Assembly (NCBI GenBank): GCA_013398175.1
Contig: VZRZ01006598.1
Coordinates: 203,522-267,521, forward strand
DNA: 64,000 nt
Direction of reading: 5' to 3'
Source: Climacteris rufus
Lineage: Eukaryota > Chordata > Aves > Passeriformes > Climacteridae
Shown here: positions 25,286 to 36,893 of the stretch, piece after piece
Numbering within the stretch: the stretch's first letter is position 1
Layout: each line of letters starts with the position of its first letter
Translations under genes and position numbers: made by a program
Notes under the pieces: model-generated
Seen by the model: only the letters and a program-made list of their open reading frames with translations
Told to the model about the DNA's origin: nothing
Databases searched by the model: none

Positions 25286-28200
25286 GCTTGATACATGAAG
25301 TTCTTCTCTTTGCAGTCCTAGATCCCTCTTCATAAAGCCATGGACTGCCATAGCTAAGGATTACATAAACTTAATAATGCTTCTGTGCTATATTTCCAGA
25401 AATGTGTGAGTGTACATGTTCTCTCTGTCATCTACCTAAGTTCTCTGACACTGCAGCTAGGGAAATTTGTGGGAGAGCAATAATATCAAACATTAGTAGG
25501 AATTTTTGCACTCCAAATACAATTCAACTGGGCTGTGATACAGGCATTTCTCAGTAACGTCTTTCTTTGACTGTGTAAGTTCTTGAACACCTTTAATGAC
25601 CTTGTTTACTTTCTGCTTTATTGACAGCATGAGAGAAGTTGAAGACCACAAAAACTTTCCTTGCCTCAGAGAAGAAAATATCAAGAGATATATCTAGATT
25701 GCAGAGTAGATGTACTCTCCAGCATACTGCAGTCCTGCTCCTTCAGTTACTTAGCATCAGCTCCTTATTCCCAATTAAGATGATAATCTCACATTGCTGT
25801 AACACAGAAATGCTATCACTGAGGTGTCTTGTAAGTCATCTGCCTGGGGTCTGCATGAGGAAAGGAGAAGCAGACCTTTTATGGAGAATACCACTAACAT
25901 GGGTAAAGTCACATCCAGTTAGCATTACTGCAAGTAAAGATGCAGAAGGAAAAGGGCTTCCCTGTTCCTAGTGCTGTGGTGGCCAGCAGAGACTTCCAGC
26001 ATAAGCCCCAAGTGGCTTTTCTTAACAAAGAGCAGCCCTCAACCACTACATCACATGCATATTGCATGCATATGTATCCCTAGCCCACCCCAAGGTAGGT
26101 TTATTCTTGTTCGCTTTCTGGGCCAGTGATATACAGGGAAACAGGGGCATACAGATCTGACAGCTGTACACCATCAGCAGAATTCAGGGGCTTCTTCGGT
26201 ACTAATTCCACCTTGATCTGGATTGAATACAACCCAAAATGGATGTGTTCAAAGTCACTACTTCCAAAGTGCTCTAGGGTAAAGCAATATTAATTAGAAA
26301 GTTCCAAAGGTCTTGTGAAATCACGAAATGTAATACAGCAGTGAATGAGTAACAATGCTGACCCAGTCTAATAAACTAGCTTATTTGATGAATGATAAAA
26401 GAACCTTGAGGAACAGTGGATTTAACTGCTCACAAGTTTTTATGATCACTATTTTAGCCACTATCTCTGCTATTTCATTCTGACCCAATTACCAAAGGAT
26501 CTTGCATGTGGCTTTCTTCGCTTTCAGAATAAATAGAAAAACTTAAAATCTATTTCTAACTTTGAAAATGTACAGGGCTGCCTGTAGTTAACTCAGGGGA
26601 AAAACACATCATGAAGAACAAATACTTTATGTAGGTAGTGCTACCAGTCAATTTAGGAATGTTGTTTAATTTTTTTTTTTTAATTGAGTCAGTATACTAA
26701 TTTCAAGCCTGGAGCCTGAAATAACTTTTCTGAGTAGTGTTGTGTCTTGGGTTTCTATATGCTTGATGTAAAAAAAAGAACCTCAACTTTCACAGAATGA
26801 AACAGTGGGACTACTCCCACATGAACAAAACTGCTTAACAAAATAGATAGACTTCACTGTAGTTTGAAATATAAGTATTTCCTTATATGTTATAATTTAT
26901 TCTTTGCAAATAACTGTCTAAATTATTAAATGATTCACCTAATTTTTGTAAATCCATATTTAAGTAGTCATTTTTATATTATGCTTTGACACTTACTTGT
27001 TTGCTCACATTCACTGGATGATCTGTCTCTTAATTTGCATGTTTTCAATGGCTGGGATTGTCTAAATTCTGCTTAGAACTGTTGTGATCCAGTGGTATTT
27101 GAAACTGTTTATTACCATCCAAATAATAAATAATAACTGTCTGAAGCACTTAGCAGCTTTCTTTTCCTTTAGAGATGTTAATATTAAAAGAATTGACTCT
27201 CTTCCCAGAACTGCATGTTCTCTTTTCATTAGCCTTTATAAAAACCACACAAACCCACAAACTTCTAACTATTCTTGAAAAGAAACACTGCTAGCTTTAA
27301 CTCATTTTTGTCTGAGTTCCCTTTCCCACTATGATCTGTTGTTAAAAGTAGAACTAATCAAAACAATCACATTCCAATTTTCTTTTCTCTTTTTTAAATC
27401 ACATTTTTGCAGTCTGTGCATGTATGAATGCCATTAGCTTCTGAAGATTATCTAGGGCTTTATATGACTGAGTTGGTGTGCCTGTGCAGTACAACAGTGT
27501 AAATCCACAGAATCATCTGTAGGTTTTTTAAAGGAGGATAAGGATACCAGAACAATTCCTTGCAGGTAAGCATCACTAGCTGTAGGGTGCAGGTCAATGG
27601 TGAGGAAGCACAGGAGTAGCTGTGCAACTCTGTTACTTCTTGGCTACACTGAGGCTTTTAACTTAGAGACCACAGTTACAAGAGATTATAGTAGTGTGCT
27701 GGTAATGCCTTGCTTTTATTTTTGCGTTTATTTCAGAGCTTTGTAACTCATTTCGTTATCTTGTACACAGCAATTCTCTCTGCTCAGGTCTCAGTACCCA
27801 GGGTCTACTTCTATCTCCCACACCATATGGTAGAATGTCATCTCTTACAGAAACATGACTGAGACAGAAAGCCAAGATCTTCCTAGTACTTCCACATGGC
27901 AGAAGAGTCTCCCTCATGTGGCACCATGTGGAAACTCTGCAAATTGTAGCAGCCAGTTTGGTGGGGGGTTTTTTCCTGATTCTGGAATGACAGCTGGGTA
28001 ATTGCACAGTTTTTATCTGGTATCAAAGAAAAGTACATTGCAGGGGTGCTGTGAATTCTAAGTTAATATTGGTCATATGAACCAATATGATATACCTGCA
28101 CATTCACATTTTTAATAATTATAAAAACTTATTTGAAAATTCCATCATTAACTCCCCCACCCCCGCCTTCGTGCTGCTACAGGCTGTGATTTAGTGAACA

Positions 28201-29974
28201 AAAAAAATCAAAATGCTCCCAATAAAGCATTTTGAGAACTAAAGTTGAAAACTGCAATATGTGAGACAGGGTGTACTCCCTACAAACCATCCCAGTGAAG
28301 ATTGGCATTAGCTGATATCATGTGACCAGTGTAAGATAATCACCTGAAGGCAGATGGATGCCTGCCACTTGATTTATAGCACACTAAGACTCAGCACTCA
28401 AAAATGTATCATCCCTGTCTTTCTCTTAGCACATTTATCAGCCACTACACACCAGAACCTCTGCTATTGGTGCCAGTCCTTGGCACAAGGTTGTGAATGT
28501 GACCAGCTGTATCCTGAAATGTGTCCCTCCTGTTGGCCATCACTGCTCTGGAAAACTTCATAGTAATTACAAGTTGTAACTTGTAAGATATATAAGTCTA
28601 TACAAGTCTATAGTTATAGTGGAGATGGACCAGACTTACACTCCCCCCCCTGCAGTTCAGTCAGACACGTTCTGTCTCACTTGGAGAGTGACATAGACAC
28701 AGCTGGCCCTGGTGTCATGAACGACCAACAGCCGACCCTTCAGACAGCATGGTCAGCCTGCCTCCCACGGAGTTCAGGTCTCCTCCATGATGAAGTTCCA
28801 TAATGCATCCTGCTTTTTTGCTCTCCTTTTCTCATCTTCACAGATTGCAGCCTGTCTCAACACGTTTCTGCAGCAAAACTGGCCTGAAGACTGAGCGAGG
28901 TGCCAAGGAAGATGCCTTATGCAGGCAGCTTGATTGTCACAGACTGTGCAGCCCAGCCTAGGGCAGGGCAGCTTTTAAAACAATCTTGTGTACCCCTAAA
29001 GACTTATGGATTTAGTATTGTGCATGTGGATACCATTAGGGAAAACCTTACTGAAAACATTGGGAGTTTGTAGTGCAAGGAGGGAATAACACTACTTTAA
29101 TATTCTCTAGCTTTCATGCAGCACTGTTCAGCTGTAGTTTTTTGATGGCCAAATTTACTGCTGGTATAAAACTCTGCTACCTTTTGAACAATTACTATGC
29201 AAGATGAATTTGGTGCTAGATTATGTTACAAATGATGATATATTATTTCCTTTACTCCATGTAGCTAGAAGCAGTGGAATCAACATGCAAATGAGGTATA
29301 GCAAACACAAATCTAAGGAAACAAAAACCAACAGGAGAGGAGTGGCCTTATAATCAGGGCCCAGGGTTAGGAGTTAGGAAATCTCAGCTCTCAAGGCTTC
29401 CTGAAAAAGTCCCTCTTCTTCCATGGGCTGCAGGGTGGGGGATATTCTTAAACACTCTGCACAGCACCTTACTGCACTTAACTTTCTGAGACTCACACAT
29501 GACTGACTTTACTTTTTGTAATAAGAAGGGGTTACCTCTTGTTAACTGTGTGAGCCTCTTGTTTGACTGAGGTCATAGTTTTTTACTGTAAACAAGATGC
29601 ATTTCTAGAAAATGATTGAATCTAATAATTTAATACAAGAGCACGTGTTCTTGCAGTCTTCTCCTGTGGGGAGGCAAGTGTGAGAAAATACCCCTTACAA
29701 ACTGTGTGGAGGCTATGCTACTCAAGGGGAAGATCAGGTTGTGGAGAGAGAGTTCTCTTCAGATTAAGTGTATTTATTGGCAGGAGAACGTTTTGACACT
29801 TGAGGACGGTGCCTACCTCATGGTCGTTTGCAACAGGCCATGAGAACTTCAGATAGTAGTTGCAGCAGAAATGTAAGCCATTTTAAAGCAATTGCAATCT
29901 TGTTATCCTGAACAGAGGCAAATTCATAAATTACTATTTTGGGGAGTGAGGGGGAAATCCTCGCATTTTTCATT
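25286..29974. other. Intergenic sequence, no gene seen
   Basis: About 4.7 kb with no recognised exon, RNA gene or mobile element. Composition is AT-rich with a somewhat GC-richer patch at about 28640-28970. A perfect short palindrome-type hairpin with 7-base arms (TACAAGT/ACTTGTA) is near 28567-28584. An unannotated noncoding RNA cannot be excluded. Confidence 0.55.
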
Positions 29975-30455
29975 TGCAGAATCACAGAAAGGATGAGGTT
30001 GGAAGGCACCACAGTGGCTCATCTGGTCCAACCTTCCTGCTCAAACAAGGTCATCCTAGTGCACCTTGAGGACAGCCCACATTGCAACCTACAACTTCCT
30101 CACAAGGTGAAGGTGCACACTGACCTCTTTTCTGCATCTGCCAGTGACAGGACCTGAGGGAATGGCCTACAGTTGTGTCTGGGGAGGTTTCGCTTTGGTA
30201 TCAGGAAAAGGTGTTTCACCAGAGGGTGGTTGGGCACTGAAAGGGCTCCCCAGGGACATGGTCACAGCAGCAAGCCTGACAGAAACATTTGGACAATGCT
30301 CTCAGGCACACGGTGTAATTCTCAGGGCTGTCCTGCACAGCATCAAGGGCTGGACTTGATTTTCCTTGCGGGTCACTTCCAATACAAGAGTATTCCGTGA
30401 ATCCGTGATTTAGTGATTCTGCAGAATTGCGTCCAGGTGGTTCTTCTTACCATGG
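29975..30455 (-). mobile_element. CR1 LINE fragment on minus strand, split by a second CR1
   Basis: Left piece, about 29975-30078: reverse complement of a CR1 3' end ('tgcagaatcacagaaaggatgaggttggaag', then 'catctggtccaacc', then 'ctgctcaaacaaggtcatcc'). Right piece, about 30424-30455: 'aattgcgtccaggtggttctt', which is what normally follows in the same CR1 subfamily. The two pieces are separated by a plus-strand CR1. The simplest reading is one old minus-strand copy interrupted by a later insertion. Junction positions are accurate only to about ten bases. Confidence 0.72.
30079..30423 (+). mobile_element. CR1 LINE 3' fragment nested in the minus-strand CR1
   Basis: About 345 bases matching a CR1 3' region in sense orientation: 'gacaggacctgagggaatggcc', 'ggtgtttcaccagagggtggttgggcactg', 'ggctccccagggacatggtcacagcagcaagcctgac', 'tttggacaatgctctcaggcacacggtg', ending 'gtgaatccgtgatttagtgattctgca', the degenerate terminal repeat. 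The 3' end falls 481 bases before the UXS1 start codon. No target-site duplication is obvious, as is usual for CR1. Confidence 0.85.
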
Positions 30456-30759
30456 CAAAGATACATGTGCAGATACGGAAAGCACATTTGGGATGAGACA
30501 AATGGTGCTTTTGAAAGACCAGGCACTGAAGGTGACAGCGGGACACACGTGTTGTCTATGAGTGCGCCCATGTCTGCCCGTCCGTCCCAACACATCACCA
30601 CCCAAGGGCCAACGCAGTGGGAAGCTGTGACCAAGCCCGCCCGACACTGAGGCACCCTGAAAGACGCAGAGCAGGGCCACGGAGAGGCTGCATGGGGCTC
30701 CTTTTCCCCGGGCACCCTGAGGGGCAAGAAAGCGCCTTACACCGAGCCGGGGGCCAAGC

Positions 30760-30793
30760 NNNNNNNNNNNNNNNNNNNNNNNNNNNNNNNNNN
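30760..30793. other. Run of 34 N: sequence gap in the promoter
   Basis: Thirty-four undetermined bases between a moderately GC-rich left flank and a very GC-rich right flank. The gap is in the CpG island about 110 bases before the start codon, so 5' UTR or core promoter sequence is probably missing. The true size may differ from 34. Confidence 1.
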
Positions 30794-30816
30794 GGGGAGC
30801 GGGCGCGCGCCGCCGC

Positions 30817-30828
30817 TGCGCCTGCGCG
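30817..30828 (+). promoter_or_regulatory. NRF1-type binding site
   Basis: The 12 bases TGCGCCTGCGCG match the NRF1 consensus YGCGCMYGCGCR at every position. It sits in the CpG island 76 bases before the UXS1 start codon, where NRF1 sites typically lie in TATA-less promoters. GC-rich islands produce this motif by chance more often than other DNA, so binding is inferred, not shown. Confidence 0.5.
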
Positions 30829-30903
30829 GGCGGTTCCGGGGCCGAGCGGAGCCGTGGGTGGCCGCGGCCGTGCCCGGTGCTCTGCGTGCTGCCGCCGCGG
30901 GGC

Positions 30904-31000
30904 ATGGTGAGCAAGGGGCCGCTGCTGCGCCTGCTGACCGCCATCAACCGCAGGAGGATGAAGCTGCTCATGGGGCTCGCCTTCGTCGCCTACGTCGCCT
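30904..31000 (+). CDS. UXS1: UXS1 exon 1 coding part: cytoplasmic tail and start of signal anchor
   Basis: Encodes residues 1-32 plus one base of codon 33. The peptide begins MVSKGPLLRLLTAINRRR and then enters a hydrophobic run starting MKLLMGLAFVAYVA. The basic RRR before the hydrophobic segment is the usual type II signal-anchor pattern, leaving the N terminus in the cytosol and the enzyme in the lumen. This ATG was chosen because it gives the family N terminus, is the first ATG after the run of N, and has a strong Kozak context (G at -3, G at +4). No in-frame stop is visible between the N run and the ATG, so a longer N terminus cannot be excluded from this sequence alone. The donor is GTGAGT at 31001. 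The exon lies within a CpG island. Confidence 0.95.
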
Positions 31001-34000
31001 GTGAGTGAACGGGGGTGGGGGCGGGTCTGGCCCGGCCATTCATTGCCCGCTGGCACGGCGCCCCCCGTGCCCTCCGCCCGCCGCGGGGAAGAGGAGAAGA
31101 AAGAGGAGGAGGGAAAGGCGGCGGCGGCACCTCCCGCACCCCGTTGCCCTGCCCTCTTGCGGGGCCGCCGCAGCGCGGCTGCTCCGGCCCCGGCGGGGCA
31201 GGGGTTCCCCGCGGCTCTGGGCGGCGGGGCCGAGGGCTCCCCCCTTCCCTGCCCTGCTGAAACTTCCCCGAGTGCGGCGGGCTGGGCCGTGCCGGGGGTC
31301 CTCGTTCGTCGTCTCTCCCTGCCCCGTCCCGAGGGCTTGCGGGGAGCGGTGCGAGCGGGACGTGGCTCAGGGAGTGTTTCCACAGCCGCTCTTTCCTCAG
31401 ACCGCGCTTTGTCCGCCTCGATCGCGACCTGGTAGCGGTATGAGGTGAGCAGCCCGCAGGGAAGTTTTTCCAGGGTAGGCCTCGTGTCTGGTTTTTGTAA
31501 ATCCTCCCGAGTCCTTTGGGGGCTAAATAAATGTTTGTTTATTAACTCAGCGCGTAGCTGGAGTCTTAAGAGCCTGGAGAGAGGCACAGAGGTACTTGAG
31601 AAAATATTAGAATAGCCAGTGGCGGGGGTGTTTATGACTTCAGTTACCAGGTGTGAGTCTGATAGATTTAAAACGTTGTCCTGTCTCTTCACTTTCGTGT
31701 TTTTTTCTGTTGCATTTTTAATTTATTTTATTTTAGCCTGTTTTATTTTCAGACTAAGGTAAATTCTGCGTAGACGGCACGATGGCTTGTCAGCTTAGCT
31801 AGGGAGCAGGTGATTCCTTTCATGCTTGGAAGCACACGTAGGTGAGCTGGCTTTGGGAATGAGTGTGCGCATCAGATGTAGGATCCTCCCTTTGCGTTTG
31901 GGAAGGTGGAGAGGTACAACACAAGTAATTTTGTTCAGAGGGACGATGTTTCCTACTACAGTAACGTAACACAGCAATTTCCTTTCTTACGATATGTTGT
32001 TGTGTTTACTGGAATTTACTATTTAGGTACAACTGTTACCATTCAACTTATGTGCCAGCTCTGACTTTCAGGACTGTTTGTTTGTCCAAGTGACTTCAGG
32101 TCCCTTGGGCAAACAAATCCTGACAACTTAATGTCTGTTCTTATTTTGAAAGGGTTGCATGTTTTGCTAAAAATGATGGTTTTCAAAACAAAAGTTAATA
32201 GGCTGCTATGAAAATAGTGGATTTGAGTGGCAGTTGATATGGTCCTTGGGACCTGGCAATTGAATATATTCTGTGGACAGTAGTTGGTTTTTGCTTTCTA
32301 GCTTTGTGAGCAAAAGTTAGCCTTAAGAAGAAGCCTTTTGACTGCTTGTTTTTTGGTATTCAGAAAAAAGTGGAGGAGGAGAGGGAATGCAGGTCAGTGT
32401 GGCGAAAAAGTGGCTTGAAAAGGGAATAGTTGATGTCTGATGGGAATGTATTTTTTCCATATCTAACATGCTGTGCTTTTTCATCTTTTGACTAGAGATC
32501 AAAAGTAACAGAATCCTAAGGTGTCATCAACATAGTATGATATGGTAGCAGATGCCACTGGTCTGTCAGATTCTAGAGAGACTATTTTTTGTTTCCTTTT
32601 CTACAAAAGTGATTATTTATGATTCCATTTAGCTATCATAAAAGCGTGTTCCTTGCAATGTTACTGAATTAACACTGTGCTCTGGGTGGAGTCAGATAAT
32701 GCCAGACTGAAATAGCACAGAATCTGAGAAAACTGAGCTGCTGGTGTAGGTGTATGTGCTGGCACTTCTTACATTCCTTCTTTCTCAAATACTCTCCAAA
32801 TGACTAAGTGTTTTTAGGCTGTGTGCCTCCTTTCCATGGATTTCCATTTAGTGTTAGGGCATGGGCATTCAGACTTGGAGCACGTTTCACAGGGAATGAA
32901 ATAGTTGGCAAGTACATTATTTTTTTGTGAACTAGAGGATAGAACTATTTTAATAGTGCCATTTTGTCAGTCAGTGCGTGAAATCCTGAGCGAACCTTTT
33001 GGGAGTATCATTTAGAAAAGTGTCTTATTTCACAGAAATCTTCTGCCTTTGAGTGCAAATTTGTTACAAACGTGCCTGAAGAAGCTCTCTGTAAGAGTTT
33101 GCAAACTAGAGGAAGAATTTTTTGTGGACAGTTAAAAGTTGTTTCACTCTCAAGAATCATTGAGTGGCTCTCTTGGTAGTTTCACACAAGGTGATGGATG
33201 ACCAGGCTGTCTTGGGTATCTCTGTTCCACATCATACAGTGACTTCTATTGTGTGTTGTGCACCAGATGAAGGAACTGCTCTGGATGGATATCACGCTTT
33301 GGTGTTATAATGGTTTGACAGGGTGAGTATTCAGCAGCTGTTTGGGCCCAGCTTGTGGAGGTGGTACACAGTGGTAAAATGGGAAGCTGGGGGTGCTCTT
33401 GGCATCGTTGCCATCATGTGCTTTACAGGTCTGCAGTTAGTGTCTCCTCTTAGGAGTCTTGTTTACTTTGGTTGTAGTACCACGAGGTGGACAGATCTCT
33501 GGAACTCTTTTATGGACTTCACTGGTTTCCCTAGTAGCACTGAGAGCCACAAAGAGCCTTACTTTACGTCTGGATTTGAATTAAGTTAATATTTGATGCC
33601 TCATTTCTGTAAATCCAATTTATATTAATTTAAAAAAATCATTCACTTGAAACAGTGTGCTATGTGTGCTTTGTGTGTATAAAAATAGAAGTCAAAAGTA
33701 GCATTTCTATGCACCAGGCAACTAAAAGCTGTTGTAACTTAAGCAACTGTTGCTGGGAAAATGAGTTTAATATTTAGCTTTACCTTTTCTGTGGGCCCTG
33801 GGTGAAAAGGGTGATTTTGTTTCCCATTGCCCAAGGGATGAATCTGGAGATACTGCAGCTAGCAAGCTGTCTGAATCACTCTATTTAGACTGCCACTCAA
33901 TTTTTTTTTAAATGCTTTTCATAGTTAGCTCAGTTGACTCACATTCAGTGCTGTCTTCTGCATGGCTACACTGTGCTACACATAGTGGGAAACCTTGCCC

Positions 34001-36403
34001 AGAAGTTGAATATGCATTGTCCTTTTAAAGGGACAAAGTCTTCTGCTCCAACTTTCCTCTCATTTAACCCCCAGCAAAATAGTACAGGAGTGCTAATGCT
34101 AACCAAAGTGGGGTGGAGGTGGACTGATACAAATCCTTTGAGTCATGGACTGCACTTACATCATCTTGAAGCTGTTCTGAAACCACAGCTTCAGGATATG
34201 AGGTGATTATAAACAGAAGTGAAGTGGGTTTAATTGATTTTTGTTATATGTAATGAGAAATGTAGACAGATCATAAAAGAGCAACCAGTTAAATCAATAA
34301 TGTTAAAAAACTTCAGTGTCACTATAATATGAATAACTTTTGTGCAGGACAAGAGTTTTCTTTTGTTTTTAAAAATCCCACCTGTTTGTCTGTTGGTATG
34401 TAAGTACACAGACTCCTTAAACTCACTCCCTTGGAAGTTTTAAATGTTTATTTGGCTTTATGTAGACATGCTGCCGTGCCTCAGTGAGATGGTGTTTGCA
34501 GAATCAGGACCTTATTTACAGTTGGAAATACTGTAAAATCTTCTAGCCAGGATTTAAAGACCAGAGCTCATCAATCTGCATGGTTTGCTTTAATCTTGAT
34601 GCTGCTGTAAATAATCTGCTGATTTCTTGGAATGACAGGGAAGTTGCATGTTCTTAATTAAAAAGTTAAAAGCTCTGTTTCTGGTAAAGTAGAACAGTTG
34701 TCTTTACTCATTTGTAGATCAAATAGTTCTCAGGAAGTATATCAGTAGCCTTGTTCCTTTTCCAAGGGGAAAATGGAATAGTAGGGTGCTGTCACAAGAT
34801 CCAAGCTTAAGACCTCATTTCCTTTGTAAGAGAAATTATAGCACAGCTACTAGAACAACTTAAAAATGAAATGTCAAAATAATGTGAGGGAAGTACATCC
34901 TGTAGTATTGTGGCTTGACTTTTCACAGCATTGTTAGTTTACTTGGTTGTTATCCTTTGTTTTACTAGCCATTTGTTTTTGTCAGATTTCCATCAGCTGG
35001 CAAGAAGGCAATGTTCTCTTCTCAAAATATCAAGGTGTGATTGAGCTTTTCAGTTTGAACTTTCTGAGCCCCTCCATGTTGCTTTTCTTGCATATGTTCA
35101 AAACGAAGGTTAAATGCTACTTAATATTTTATTTTGATAAGGTTTTACTTCCACTTTTCATAATAGAAACGCAGTTACCAAGTTGGGCCTGTCCTACTGC
35201 TTCAGACTATCTGTCTCAATGTTATTCAGCATCAGAAATCTTCCTTCCCCAGCCATTTTACAACTACACAGCAGGATTGACCGGCCATGGAAAGTTAGAA
35301 ATGGTTGTACATGACATCAGGCTTGCTTGCTTTTTATGTCAGCATGCCATGGATTCTCCACCAAAAAAATGTTGGCTGGCTGGCTTCATGTCCTGCAGAG
35401 CTGCCTTTCCTTTGTGGGTTTATGTAAATAAGTTCAGTGTCTTAGCAGCTTCCAATTCCCTGTTCATCAGGCTTCCAACTAGCTGTAGTCATGTAGTTTA
35501 TGAAAATTTGTTCATGCTTCAGTTGAGTTTGTCAGGAACAGAAGGACTCTGACTTTGCTAGCCATGATGTTTTAAAGCAAGTTTTGGCATCCTGGAGAAA
35601 TTAATCTTACTGTTCCTGTCTTATCTCAATTTACTATTTGTCTTTAATCTTTTAATCTCCACTTAGCATTTGCCTCTTCTGCAGAACGTGCAGAAGGTGG
35701 TGTTGTCATCCTTCTCCTCAAGTTCAAACACTCTTAGAACTTTTGTCCTCTTTACCCTCTGTTTTTGCAAAGGGGAAATATTTCCCTGACACTTACATGG
35801 CTTGTTTCTTTTTTCTAAGGTTGGTTGAAACTGGTAGTTTTCAGCATCTCATTTACGGACCATAGAGAGGGAGAGGTGGGAGTTATTGCACCAATTTACC
35901 TGAAAGGGCTTGTGTAAAGTGGCTGGAAAAAGTGAGTTTGTTTAAGTTACAGTGCTGACCATTGGAGCATTCTGTGAGTCCACTGAAAACAATCTTAGCA
36001 GTCAACAGATGGATCAATGGAGGAGGAGTGGTAAAGAATGATGTGCTAAAGATATGAGACAAGAAGGAGTAGAAACAGTGAACAAAGAACTGGAAAAAAG
36101 ACTTAACAGAAAATGTAAAAATATTTTTCTGTCTGGGAATCTAAGAACAAAATTCAGTTATGAAGCGATGGTGCTAATTAAAATGTAAGAAAAAGTATCC
36201 TTGGCTACCTTCCCATGCAGTATGAAGCTCCATTAATTCTTGTAAAGAAAGAAAATTTGCATAATGTTACATCTCACAGCTGTAGGAGGGTATTGGTTTG
36301 CCAAAGATTAAGTGTTTGTTCTTAAGAGAGAGTAGAGAAATTTCCTGATGATTGTGTTGCCTTTGTTTTGCTAGTTGATGACTAGCTGAGGGGTTGGCAT
36401 AAA

Positions 36404-36418
36404 GTGGTGGTGGTGGTG
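36404..36418 (+). repeat. (GGT)5 trinucleotide repeat
   Basis: Five GGT units in UXS1 intron 1. Confidence 0.85.
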
Positions 36419-36893
36419 TCTAAGATGGACAGAACATCTTTCCCTCAGCAAACCGTGTGTTCTTGTGTCTAGGATACTTCCCATGTGGGAAAAGCTACAG
36501 TTGCTGTCTGCTGTCTTTGATTTGGGGCAGAACTTCACTGTTGAACAAGGCATCAGTTCAGGAAATACAACAGGAAGAACTACTTGCCATACAGAAATCT
36601 TTGTGGACTTACCAGATATTTTTAAAATCTTTTTTAATATTCAAGTTGTTGTACGTTCCCCAAAGGTATAATCATAAACTTCACTCAGGAAGGTGACATT
36701 TCTTAATACAAAGTTATGATTAGTAATTGTATGTTGTTATCTCCACTAATATAGCAAAATGCTCTCATCAGTATAATAATTTTCTAAAGCAAATTAACAT
36801 ACTGCTGGAATTACAGATAGAATACAATTGAGAGGGTTTTTTTTATTCTTATGGAATCTAGACTATACAAGGCAGTTTGAAATGCATTGGCCA

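Larger units (their letters stand above)
30590..31450. promoter_or_regulatory. UXS1: CpG island promoter of UXS1
   Basis: This is the only stretch of the window dense in CpG and G+C; the flanks are AT-rich with few CpG. It covers the sequence just upstream of the start codon, exon 1 and the first few hundred bases of intron 1, as expected for a housekeeping vertebrate promoter without a TATA box. I see no TATA element close to exon 1. Part of the island is missing as a run of N. The transcription start is not marked by sequence and lies upstream of 30904, perhaps inside or beside the gap. The edges are judged by eye. Confidence 0.85.

Noticed and set aside
1..30000. Search for exons of an upstream gene such as ST6GAL2
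   Set aside because: No segment with family protein similarity and splice sites could be recognised; conserved vertebrate gene order alone is not enough to annotate one.
31001..31448. Plus-strand open frames of 144-147 codons at the start of intron 1
   Set aside because: They are Ala/Arg/Pro/Gly-rich translations of CpG-island sequence after the exon 1 donor and do not resemble UXS1.
30595..31692. 365-codon minus-strand open frame across exon 1
   Set aside because: It runs through the N gap and the GC-rich CpG island, where stops are rare by composition, and is antisense to UXS1 exon 1.
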